Below are positions 45,037 through 53,077 of a stretch of 64,000 bases of DNA, piece by piece. The first letter of the stretch is position 1. Every line of letters starts with the position of its first letter. The stretch comes from Phycisphaeraceae bacterium (GTDB lineage Bacteria; Planctomycetota; Phycisphaerae; Phycisphaerales; UBA1924): NCBI GenBank assembly GCA_019636555.1, contig JAHBXH010000001.1:1-64000 (forward strand), given 5' to 3'. The position numbers and the translations under genes are program-made. Under the pieces are notes generated by a model that saw only the letters and a program-made list of their open reading frames with translations, made no database searches and was not told the origin of the DNA.

Positions 45037-45552
45037 CTATTTGGAGGCTGGTTGGGCGTCTTGGGGCGGGAGGTCAAAAAGTTCGAGAATGCCAACCCCG
45101 GGCTTTGTTTCGAAAACGTCCCGCAACACCTTCTGCGTGAGCTTGATCCGGCGTTCCCGGATTTGAGCAAGCTCGTCGCGGGCTTGCACTAGCTTTTGGC
45201 CAAGGCTCCCGTCGGCTCTGGACTGTTTGATATTCTCCAAATAGAAAATCTCGACGTATTCCGGGCGAGTCTTGATCCAGAGCAGTTCATCTTGTAGCTC
45301 TTTCGTCCAGCGATCCTTGAAGGTTTTGTAGTTGGACCAAAAAAGGCTGTCCAGCACGATCCCCCAGCGCCGTTCTTCTCGGCAGTGCCAAAGCAACTCG
45401 TTTGGGTCTTCACTGAGTTGGGGCGGCGCGACCGGCGGGTTGCTGCGCGGCTCTTTTGGAGCGATAGCTGACGCACAGGCCACTCCCACCACCGCGCCGC
45501 ACAGAATCAATGACATGGTGAATCGCAGAATTGCGAGTTGGTACTTAGTCAT
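45037..45552 (-). CDS. Small predicted lipoprotein, unknown function
   Basis: 171 residues. The N-terminus MTKYQLAILRFTMSLILCGA and lipobox VGVAC suggest export and lipidation. The mature part begins Pro-rich, then is charged and helical (SNYKTFKDRWTKELQDELLW; LGQKLVQARDELAQIRERRI). It overlaps the 3' end of the upstream lipoprotein gene by 8 bases (AATGACTAA), so the two are translationally coupled. The family was not recognised. Confidence 0.7.
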   Translation of the reverse strand: MTKYQLAILRFTMSLILCGAVVGVACASAIAPKEPRSNPPVAPPQLSEDPNELLWHCREERRWGIVLDSLFWSNYKTFKDRWTKELQDELLWIKTRPEYVEIFYLENIKQSRADGSLGQKLVQARDELAQIRERRIKLTQKVLRDVFETKPGVGILELFDLPPQDAQPASK

Positions 45553-46693
45553 TGCTGTTGAACTCCTGGATCCAGCGATCGACATCGGCCTGGCTCCATT
45601 CGCCATCGCCGTTGCGATCGGTGATGTACGCGTGTGCGTTGAAGTCGGCCATAAACGCAGCATAGTCAGACGCAAAATTCAGCACGCCGTCATTGTTGTA
45701 GTCTCGGATGGGGTTGGGAGGCTTGGGGGCCAGGATCGAGAGCGGTGTGGCGGGGAAATTGGCGCGCCATCCGTACGCGGTCTGCGCGATCGGGATTCGG
45801 AGACGGACGTAGACCGGGAGGCAAATCGCAGCGTCGGAGTCCGAGGCGGTGACCTTGAGCGACGTCTCAATTGCGCCTTGACCCTCGCCGCCCATATTGA
45901 TGAAATTGAAATCAGTGTTGACGGGCGTGAGCGTGATCCATCCGTTGCCGGTGTAGAAGTACATCTCACCTTCATTTAACCTTCCGGAGAAACCTTCATC
46001 GTTGGGCACAATGGTAAAATTGAAGTTTCCGGAAACTGACACCGTGAATGAGCCTTGGGCGTCGGCGAGCACTGCTGTCCCGTAGAGCGAATAGTCCATC
46101 ATCTCCGACGGCGCCGGGATGTAAACGCCGTTGCCGTTCTGATCGAGAGTCGGAACACCGCGAGAAGTGGTCGCTTCTGGAACGGAAGTTCCGTAGCCAC
46201 CTACGTCTAATGCGAGTGACGACTGGGGAATGTTGTTCGGAATCTTGGGCTTGTAGAATTCCTTCAGATCGTCGAGACCCGGAATGAGACCGCGAAGTTT
46301 TTCGAAGGTCTTTTCACGATCCCGTTGGGCGCCCTCGATGTCTCCGGCAAGCGCCTTGTCTCGAGCCCTCCGAAGCTCAGCCAAGAGGGTCAGATACAGG
46401 TCCCAAGCCTGTTGCTTGCTCTGGGCCGGATTTGGCGTTTGATTGGCAGCGCGAAACATTTCATCGCGGGAGTCGATAAGACTCTGTTCGTCTTGGTTGT
46501 AGATTTCTTGAATGCGATCGGCGTTCGAACAGCCGCTCGCCGTCAGGACGGAGACGAGCGCCATCGCGCCCGCGAGCTTGCGGATTGCCGCGCCCCGCCT
46601 CGCACTTCGCCACACAACGGTTCCCTTCGAGTAGGTCTTTTCGGTCGGTCCTTGCCCACTCAAGGCGATACGTGGCTTTGAATTGATACGCAT
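45545..46693 (-). CDS. Predicted lipoprotein with EF-hand/dockerin-like loops
   Basis: 382 residues. A long basic leader precedes the hydrophobic KLAGAMALVSVL and lipobox TASGC. A helical segment (about 65-135) is followed by a beta-rich middle with many Gly and aromatics (SFTVSVSGNFNFTIVPND; MYFYTGNGWITLTPVNTDF). The C-terminus has two calcium-loop-like stretches, DYNNDGVLNFASDYAAFMAD and DRNGDGEWSQADVDRWIQEF. It is first in a two-gene unit with the 45037-45552 lipoprotein. The function is unknown, probably periplasmic or outer-membrane. Confidence 0.75.
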   Translation of the reverse strand: MRINSKPRIALSGQGPTEKTYSKGTVVWRSARRGAAIRKLAGAMALVSVLTASGCSNADRIQEIYNQDEQSLIDSRDEMFRAANQTPNPAQSKQQAWDLYLTLLAELRRARDKALAGDIEGAQRDREKTFEKLRGLIPGLDDLKEFYKPKIPNNIPQSSLALDVGGYGTSVPEATTSRGVPTLDQNGNGVYIPAPSEMMDYSLYGTAVLADAQGSFTVSVSGNFNFTIVPNDEGFSGRLNEGEMYFYTGNGWITLTPVNTDFNFINMGGEGQGAIETSLKVTASDSDAAICLPVYVRLRIPIAQTAYGWRANFPATPLSILAPKPPNPIRDYNNDGVLNFASDYAAFMADFNAHAYITDRNGDGEWSQADVDRWIQEFNSND

Positions 46694-46976
46694 GCGAAAT
46701 CACCCCTTTTCATGAATTGCTAAAGACGCCTACCGCGAGGCGTGCCGAAGAAAAGACGGTCGGCGATAAGCTGCGTGACAAAAATAATCAGGAATATCGC
46801 AATTTGATCAGATTGATGCTTCTTCAGCGTGGGAAACGAGCTCTCCGCTGTTGTGCGGGTCCGTGCATCTTTGATAACACTCGCGGCTGCTCCGGCGAGA
46901 CACCCGAAGACCGTCATTTCCACGCGCTGGTTCTTTATTTGAATCGAGACCCGCTACTGAAAGGTACAAAGCTCGA
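46694..46976. other. Relatively AT-rich intergenic stretch
   Basis: A 283-base gap, less GC-rich than its surroundings (for example GACAAAAATAATCAGGAAT). A 67-codon minus-strand reading frame (46720-46923) has one hydrophobic segment, IAIFLIIFVTQLI, but no Shine-Dalgarno or known family. Two partial DnaA-box-like matches (TTATCAAAG, TTATCGCCG) are too weak to call. Confidence 0.35.
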
Positions 46977-48584
46977 TCACGCCTCCGGCCGCATCAGCGG
47001 GAACAGCATCACATCGCGGATTGTCCGCTGATTCGTCAGGATCATCACGAGGCGATCAACACCTAATCCCATGCCGCCGGCGGGCGGCATTCCCACCTTA
47101 AGCGCGCGCAGGAAATCATGATCCATCGTGCGGAAGGTGTTCTCCTCGGCGCTCTTGTCGGCGTCGATGCCCTGGAGCTGCTCGCGGAACTTCGCCTCCT
47201 GCACGTCCGGATCGTTGAGCTCGGTGTAGTGCGGGGCGATCTCCATCCCGGCGATGAAGAGATCGGCGCGGTCGGCGAGCGCCGGGTTCGAGGGCTTCGG
47301 CCTCGTCAGTGGCGAGATCGCGCTCGGGTAATCGGTGATGAATGTCGGGCGCGCCGGGTCGAGAAGATGCTCACCCTTGAGCTCGAAGAGTTCATTGACG
47401 ACAAACCACGGGTCCGCGGCGGCGATTTCCTTTGCCTTCTGCGGATTGCGGTTCGCGAGTTCCTGGCGCGCTTTGGTGTGATCGAGCATGTCGAAGCCCC
47501 ACGCCCGCTGGAAGAGTTCGCCGTAGGCGATTCGCTCGAAGGGCTTGGAGTAGTTGATCTGAAGATCGCCGAACGGCAGAACTGTTTCGGCGCCCTCCGC
47601 CCCTTCAAACACCATCCGCGCCGCGTCGCGGATCGCGCTCTCGGTGAGTTCCATCACGGTCTCGACATCGCCGAACGCGTGATAGGCCTCGAGCATCGTG
47701 AACTCGGGGTTGTGCTGCTTGTCCAATCCCTCGTTGCGGAAATTGCGGTTGATCTCGAAGACCTTGGGCATGCCCCCCACCAGCAACCGCTTCAGATACA
47801 ACTCGGGCGCGATCCGCATGAACAGGTTGATATCGAGCGCGTTCATCTTCGTCACGAACGGACGCGCCGCGGCGCCGCCCGCGAGCGACTGGAGCATCGG
47901 CGTCTCGACTTCGAGATAGCCGCGCGATTCGAGAAAGCGCCGGATCTGCCCGACGATCTTCGAACGCATCTCGAACACCTTCATCGTCTCCGGGTTCGCC
48001 CACAGGTCGGTGTAGCGCTGGCGATAACGGATCTCGACATCGCTCAATCCCGCGTGCTTTTCCGGAGGCTGAACCAGGCTCTTGGTTCCCGGCTTCACAT
48101 CGTCCGCCCAGACCGTCACCTCACCGGTCTTGGTCTTCATCACCTTGCCGCTGACGATGATGATGTCCGAAAGATCCGTCAGCTTCGCGAGTTTGAACCC
48201 CATTTCGGAGCAATCTTTCTGGCTGATCGCGACCTGCAAGTCTCCGGTCGCATCACGCAAGTTGAGCCAGAGCAACTTGCCGTTATCGCGCAGCAGCATG
48301 ATGCGCCCCGAGATCGTGACGCGCGGGCGTCGGTCCTGATAGCCCGGTTCTTTGCCTTTCGCGTTGAATTCGGTGTTTGCCGCGTCGTCGTACTTCTCCC
48401 GAGCCGCGGCGAGAGTCTGCAACCCATCGACTCGGGTCCCGTACGGATTCAGTCCGAGATTTCGTACTTCGTCCCGGTTCGTCCGACGCTGCTGTTCCAG
48501 CACGTGAGGCGGAGCCTGTACCGGATCGGGGAACGGGTTGGGAGAAGGCGTGGGCGAAGGTGTCGAGGAAGGTTGCGTGTTCAT
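46977..48584 (-). CDS. lysS: Lysyl-tRNA synthetase, class II
   Basis: A 535-residue enzyme that charges tRNA-Lys. The N-terminal OB-fold anticodon domain has RVTISGRIMLLRDNGKLLW. The class II core has motif 1 near IRRFLESRGYLEVETPMLQ, motif 2 in FEINRNFRNEGLDKQHNPEF with TMLEAYHAFGD, and motif 3 in GMGLGVDRLVMILTNQ. The N-terminal 20 residues are an extra Ser/Thr/Pro-rich tail. It is divergent from the VTT membrane protein gene, with only 30 bases between start codons. Confidence 0.96.
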   Translation of the reverse strand: MNTQPSSTPSPTPSPNPFPDPVQAPPHVLEQQRRTNRDEVRNLGLNPYGTRVDGLQTLAAAREKYDDAANTEFNAKGKEPGYQDRRPRVTISGRIMLLRDNGKLLWLNLRDATGDLQVAISQKDCSEMGFKLAKLTDLSDIIIVSGKVMKTKTGEVTVWADDVKPGTKSLVQPPEKHAGLSDVEIRYRQRYTDLWANPETMKVFEMRSKIVGQIRRFLESRGYLEVETPMLQSLAGGAAARPFVTKMNALDINLFMRIAPELYLKRLLVGGMPKVFEINRNFRNEGLDKQHNPEFTMLEAYHAFGDVETVMELTESAIRDAARMVFEGAEGAETVLPFGDLQINYSKPFERIAYGELFQRAWGFDMLDHTKARQELANRNPQKAKEIAAADPWFVVNELFELKGEHLLDPARPTFITDYPSAISPLTRPKPSNPALADRADLFIAGMEIAPHYTELNDPDVQEAKFREQLQGIDADKSAEENTFRTMDHDFLRALKVGMPPAGGMGLGVDRLVMILTNQRTIRDVMLFPLMRPEA

Positions 48585-48614
48585 GTTCTGTTGTTTGCAA
48601 CTCTAGAACGACCC

Positions 48615-49739
48615 ATGACGGAAACCTGCCAGCGCCGTTCCGAAGAACTACCCTCAGACTTGATCGAAGCGCCGCCAACCAACCCGAACCCCTTGTCGGC
48701 CCCCGCCAACGAACCGGGGATGGGCGAGCCCAATCATCCGGAAACGGCGCTCGAAGCATGGAATTCTCGCCCACACCCAATTCTGAGGTGGGTCGGCCGC
48801 ATCGGGCTCGCCATCTACCTGCCTCTCGCCCTGGTGCTCTTTCTTTGGAAGCGCGGCACGGCGGAATTCCAGGACGCGTTCGTCGACAAGATTCTGCAGC
48901 CCGATGAGATCCTCTTTTTCTTTGTGATCGTGCTCGTCGGGGCGAGCCTGGCCTCGGTCGGGATCGTCAACGAGATCGGCCGGGAGCGAATCCACAAAGT
49001 CTGGGATGTGCTCCGCCAGATGGGTCCGACCGCCATTCTCGGCGCGCTCTGGACGATCAGCCCCGGTGTTCTCGGCATCCTTCTGCTGATCCAGCTCGGG
49101 CCGATTTCGATCTGGCTGCGCGACCTCGGCGCAATCGGCTGGCTTGTCTACGTCGCGCTCTTCACCGTTTCCGCCGGCGTCGGTTTCTTGCCAACCTACG
49201 GCCAGTCGATGCTCGGCGGCTGGGTCTTTGGGTTTCTGTGGGGCTTCCCCGGTGCGATGCTCGGCTTTGTCGGCGGCTCGGTCATCGGGTATTTCATCGC
49301 GAAGAGCGTGAGCAAGCACAAGGTCGAAGAGATCCTGCGCTCGAACCCCAAGGCCCGTGCCGCGAGTGAAGCGCTCGTCGGGCATGGTTTCTGGCGCACG
49401 CTGGGCATCGTGACCCTCATTCGTGTGCCGCCGAATTCGCCGTTTGCCATTACGAACCTCGTGCTCGCGTCTTCGGGAGTGAAGTTTCTGCCCTATCTCT
49501 TGGGCACCGCGCTCGGTATGGCGCCACGAACCGGAATCGCGGTTTTGTTTGCCGCGCTCGGAGCGGCGCGGGGCGAACCGAGCATCGTGAGCCTGATCAG
49601 AAACACCCCCTGGTGGATCACCGCGGGCGGCGCCGCGATGCTCGTGGCGGTTTTTTATGTGCTCTACATGATCGCCGAACGAGCGATCGAAGCCGTCACC
49701 GGACCGAAATCGCCAGCGCAAACGCCTCACTCCTCCTAG
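48615..49739 (+). CDS. TVP38/TMEM64 (VTT/DedA-like) membrane protein
   Basis: A 374-residue inner-membrane protein. About 55 N-terminal residues are polar and Pro/Glu-rich, then several TM helices follow. The VTT signature region is GFLPTYGQSMLGGWVFGFLW, then MLGFVGGSVIGYFIAKSVS, and later IVTLIRVPPNSPFAITNLVL. Relatives act in membrane lipid handling or flipping; the substrate here is unknown. Its stop codon TAG shares the palindrome CTAG (49736-49739) with the stop of the convergent next gene. Confidence 0.85.
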   Translation: MTETCQRRSEELPSDLIEAPPTNPNPLSAPANEPGMGEPNHPETALEAWNSRPHPILRWVGRIGLAIYLPLALVLFLWKRGTAEFQDAFVDKILQPDEILFFFVIVLVGASLASVGIVNEIGRERIHKVWDVLRQMGPTAILGALWTISPGVLGILLLIQLGPISIWLRDLGAIGWLVYVALFTVSAGVGFLPTYGQSMLGGWVFGFLWGFPGAMLGFVGGSVIGYFIAKSVSKHKVEEILRSNPKARAASEALVGHGFWRTLGIVTLIRVPPNSPFAITNLVLASSGVKFLPYLLGTALGMAPRTGIAVLFAALGAARGEPSIVSLIRNTPWWITAGGAAMLVAVFYVLYMIAERAIEAVTGPKSPAQTPHSS

Positions 49740-50470
49740 GTAAGGAGTTTGCCGCACTCGGGGCAGATTCCCGTGCTGATGCCGTAGATCGAGTAGCCAC
49801 AGCGCGGGCAACGTCCGTTCCGGAGCGCGAGATCGTGTCGTCGCCTCCGCCAACTCCGCACCGCGGGCGACACCCAGCCAAGCGAAAGAGCGAACAGCGC
49901 CCAACCGATCAGCGCGAGCGCTGAATTCGCGATCCCCGACCAATTCAAAATGAGCCGCGGCGGCGTAACCGGCGAAAGAGCCTCTGCGACTCCCGGCATG
50001 TTGCCGCCGTTCTTGGATGCCAGCCAACCTACAAAAGCGGCGCGGGCTCGGGCGGATTCGTCGGATGAAAGAGGCGTGCTGCGGAAGGGGCGGAGCGTGA
50101 CGGTGTACTCATCCCGGAACGAAGTGACGTCATACAAGCCGTTGGCGTGGCGTTCATACTGAAGAGACGCCCGGATAATGTCGTCCGGGTTCTTGTTCAT
50201 CGCGTCGATCAGCCCTTGCGTGCTGCTCTTTTCAAGGTCTTCGACCCGGAATGAGGCGCCGTCTCGGACAAGAAAAACGGAAACCGGCGAAAAGGGTTCG
50301 GCCTTCGCGACCAGAATTCCGGGCAGGGTCCATCCGCGAACCGAACAGGTGCTTGTGTCCGCGCTGGGTACTCGCCACAATGAATAGAGGATGATCGCGA
50401 GCAGAACGCACGAAACGGACGGGCGCGTCAGAAATGTGCGGACGCGAGTCACGAGCAACTGTAATCGCAT
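49736..50470 (-). CDS. Membrane protein with C-terminal zinc ribbon
   Basis: 244 residues. TM segments lie near residues 15-32 (PSVSCVLLAIILYSLW) and about 175-200 (GIANSALALIGWALFALSLG), with an extracytoplasmic domain between. The C-terminus is a zinc ribbon, CPRCGYSIYGISTGICPECG, a signature common in planctomycete membrane proteins. The ATG at 50470 precedes the first TM segment; longer frames upstream look non-coding. The function is unknown. Confidence 0.75.
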   Translation of the reverse strand: MRLQLLVTRVRTFLTRPSVSCVLLAIILYSLWRVPSADTSTCSVRGWTLPGILVAKAEPFSPVSVFLVRDGASFRVEDLEKSSTQGLIDAMNKNPDDIIRASLQYERHANGLYDVTSFRDEYTVTLRPFRSTPLSSDESARARAAFVGWLASKNGGNMPGVAEALSPVTPPRLILNWSGIANSALALIGWALFALSLGWVSPAVRSWRRRRHDLALRNGRCPRCGYSIYGISTGICPECGKLLT

Positions 50471-50591
50471 CTTCGGTTGACAGTTCGACTGCCCGGCGGT
50501 ACGTTTCGCCCCGGTTCGTTGCCGGCTCCCGATGGGGCGTTCTGTCGGGCGGGGTTGATCCACTCACTTCTTACGCGCGCGAGGCCAATCC

Positions 50592-52292
50592 GTGAACACG
50601 CCGATCGGGTCCGGCATGTCGTCGCATGCAGACAGCGGGCACCCGGGTGCCCCGTATCCTGCGCAGCGCGCCTCGGAACCTTCCCGGCGATCGGAACCAG
50701 CGCCTCTTCGGCGCATCAGCAGTACGTCGATGTCACGCCGATCCAACTCCAGCATCAGCCCCGACCGCCAACTCTGGCACGACATGCTGGAGCACCTGCG
50801 CAAGGCGCACCCGACGATCTGCCGCCAGTGGTTCGAGCAACTCGATGTCGCCGGTCTGGCGACCGGGACTCTCCACCTCCGGGCGCAGTCGGAAATTCAC
50901 CGCAACTACCTGCAGCGCACCTGCGCACAGGCGTTTAACGACGCCGTCCGCACCGTTTCGGGGCGGCTCATCTCGATCCGCTTCCTCGGGCCGGAAGAAG
51001 ACTTTGTCGAATCAAAGAGTGCCGCAGGCGAGGACGCCACCCAGTCCGCCGGCTCCTCGGGGAGCGATACGGGGAACGCGACGGGCGCTGCGTTTGAATC
51101 GGGAACGCCGCTGCCGGATCCGTACGCGCCCGCCGATTTGCCTCCGACTCCCGCTGAGCCCGATGGAATCACCCGGCCCGAGCCGCCGGTTGTCGAAGTC
51201 AAAGCAATTCCTCCACGACCGGAACCCAGCCGCGTCGTGATCGAAACGGGCGAGCGCCGGGAAGATTCGCTGGTGATCGACCCGGACTATTCATTCGAGA
51301 ATTTCGTGGTCGGCCCGGGCAACCGGCTCGCGCACGCCGCGGCGGTCGCGGTCGGCGAGAGCCAGGGGCGCCAATACAACCCTCTGTTCATCCACGGCGG
51401 CGTGGGCCTTGGAAAGACGCACCTGCTTCAGGCCGCGTGCTTGCGCATCCTTCAACAGAAACCTCAGGCACGCGTCTACTACGTTTCGTGCGAGGGCTTC
51501 ATGACGCAGTTCATGGAGTCGGTGCAGTCGGGCAAGATGGCCCAGTTTCGCCACCGATTTCGGGATGTGGACGTGCTGGTGGTGGACGACATCCATTTCC
51601 TCGCGAAGCGCGACCGCACACAGGAAGAGTTCTTCCACACGTTCAACACGCTCTATCACGAAGGCAAGCAGATCCTGCTTTCGTCCGACGCGGCGCCGGA
51701 GGAGATCCCTTCGCTCGAAGAGCGGCTCGTGAGCCGGTTCAAGTGGGGGCTGGTCGCGAAAATCGATCCGCCCTGCTATGAGACGCGCGTCGCCATCCTC
51801 AAGACCAAGGCCCGCGACCGAGGCATGGCCCTGCCCGACGACTGCGCCTGCTTCATCGCGGCGCGAATCGATACCAATATCCGCGAGCTCGAGGGCGCGA
51901 TCACCAATCTGCAGATGTACATTTCGGTGCACCAGCGCGCGCTCGACCTGAGTCTCGTGAAGCTGGCGATGAATGATCGCGAGCCCGAAGTTCTTCCCGA
52001 GCCGAGCATCCAGCAGATCATCACGGCCGTCACCGATTTCTTCCGCACGCGTCTCGCGGACCTGCAGAGCAAGAAACGTCCGCGAAGCGTGACCGTGCCC
52101 CGCCAGGTCTGTATGTTCTTCGCGCGAAGACTGACCCGACTTTCACTCGAAGAAATCGGCGGCTATTTCGGCGGGCGCGATCACACGACCGTGATGCACG
52201 CCGTCCGCGCGGTTGAAAACCGGCGCGACACCGACAACGAGTTCGCCGGTCAGTTGAAGGCGATCGAGGACAAGATTCGCACGAGCGCCTAG
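50592..52292 (+). CDS. dnaA: Chromosomal replication initiator DnaA
   Basis: A 566-residue AAA+ initiator. The GTG at 50592 has GAGG 7 bases upstream. An extra Ser/Arg-rich leader of about 50 residues precedes domain I (DRQLWHDMLEHLRKAHPTIC). Domain II is a long Pro/Gly/Ser/Glu linker (about 145-225). Domain III begins DPDYSFENFVVGPGNRLAHA and has Walker A GGVGLGKTHL (about 267-276) and Walker B VLVVDDIHFL. Domain IV ends with the DnaA-box-binding helix GGYFGGRDHTTVMHA. The stop codon TAG lies in the CTAG flank of a MITE-like element. Confidence 0.97.
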   Translation: MNTPIGSGMSSHADSGHPGAPYPAQRASEPSRRSEPAPLRRISSTSMSRRSNSSISPDRQLWHDMLEHLRKAHPTICRQWFEQLDVAGLATGTLHLRAQSEIHRNYLQRTCAQAFNDAVRTVSGRLISIRFLGPEEDFVESKSAAGEDATQSAGSSGSDTGNATGAAFESGTPLPDPYAPADLPPTPAEPDGITRPEPPVVEVKAIPPRPEPSRVVIETGERREDSLVIDPDYSFENFVVGPGNRLAHAAAVAVGESQGRQYNPLFIHGGVGLGKTHLLQAACLRILQQKPQARVYYVSCEGFMTQFMESVQSGKMAQFRHRFRDVDVLVVDDIHFLAKRDRTQEEFFHTFNTLYHEGKQILLSSDAAPEEIPSLEERLVSRFKWGLVAKIDPPCYETRVAILKTKARDRGMALPDDCACFIAARIDTNIRELEGAITNLQMYISVHQRALDLSLVKLAMNDREPEVLPEPSIQQIITAVTDFFRTRLADLQSKKRPRSVTVPRQVCMFFARRLTRLSLEEIGGYFGGRDHTTVMHAVRAVENRRDTDNEFAGQLKAIEDKIRTSA

Positions 52293-52426
52293 CAGGCTGT
52301 TGAAAAACTCCAACCAGTCGCAATTTCGAACCGCCATCTACCCTCGCGACCCGGGTCTGAGGGCCAGAAAGTTGTCTGCAATGCGTCGGCGCAGTAGGCA
52401 CAATCAGAATTTCAACAGCCTGCTAG
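52289..52426. mobile_element. MITE-like element inserted at the dnaA stop codon
   Basis: The 17-bp perfect inverted repeat CTAGCAGGCTGTTGAAA (52289-52305) / TTTCAACAGCCTGCTAG (52410-52426) encloses 104 bases with no coding capacity. The outer CTAG on each side (52289-52292 and 52423-52426) is the likely 4-bp target duplication, leaving 13-bp ends GCAGGCTGTTGAAA-like. The left CTAG supplies the TAG stop of dnaA. The ends look like those of DDE transposons of the IS5/IS1182 kind, but the parent element was not identified. Confidence 0.75.
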
Positions 52427-52580
52427 TGAATCGAATGGCAGAAACGGACCGATAAACCGAGCCGGACAAGGCTTGTGGCGCCGGCTTATGATCGGGTCGA
52501 TCTGTCTCGGTCCGCCTGCCGACAATCTCCCGAACCACGCCGCGAACCGGGCCGAAGGAGATCGCGTAAAATAGAGGCAC

Positions 52581-52967
52581 GTGCACCGAGTGTTTGCGTT
52601 CATCCTCGCCCTGGTCGGCTTGTTCTCGCCGTTCGCGCTGAACGGTGTGCTGGCGTGCGCCTCGTGCACGACCGTTGATCCGGTCGAAGCGTGCTGCGAA
52701 ATCGTCTCCGGCGAATCGATGTCGTGCTGCGCGAACAATTCGTGCGATCTGCACTGCTCGGGTTGCCTGTGCAAAGCGAAGACCGAACCTCCGTCGGTCT
52801 TCCCGCGTGCCGATCGCGAAACGGATCTTTTCGTGCCGGCGATTCTGTGTGTCGGGGCGGTTCCGACCCCCGTCGAAGCCCCGTATCCGGGATTCCACTT
52901 CACTCCTCGAGCCACGGAATCGCCGCCTCACCTGGGCGCGCTCAAGACCATCCGACTCGCCATCTAG
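52581..52967 (+). CDS. Small exported Cys-rich protein
   Basis: 128 residues. The GTG at 52581 is used, with AGAGG just before it. A signal segment covers about 1-25 (VFAFILALVGLFSPFALNG). Ten cysteines lie within residues 26-64: CASC, CC (38-39), CC (49-50), C55, C59, C62, C64. That density suggests metal binding or disulfides; C26 could be a lipid-attachment Cys. The rest is Pro-rich. It is the first gene before an adaptor/ABC efflux set on the same strand (111 bases apart) and may be a metal sensor or scavenger for it; this is inference. The family was not recognised. Confidence 0.65.
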   Translation: MHRVFAFILALVGLFSPFALNGVLACASCTTVDPVEACCEIVSGESMSCCANNSCDLHCSGCLCKAKTEPPSVFPRADRETDLFVPAILCVGAVPTPVEAPYPGFHFTPRATESPPHLGALKTIRLAI

Positions 52968-53077
52968 CAAATCGTTGACCCGCCGAACGTTGCTCCGGTG
53001 CTACACGCGCCGGAGTGTGTGTCTTTGTGCGCGTTTCAACGGCTCCGCATCGCGTGCGAGAACGCGAGGATGGCTCG

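Noticed and set aside
46720..46923. 67-codon minus-strand frame as a small membrane protein
   Set aside because: One hydrophobic segment but no ribosome site, no recognised family, and a relatively AT-rich intergenic setting; left as a note only.
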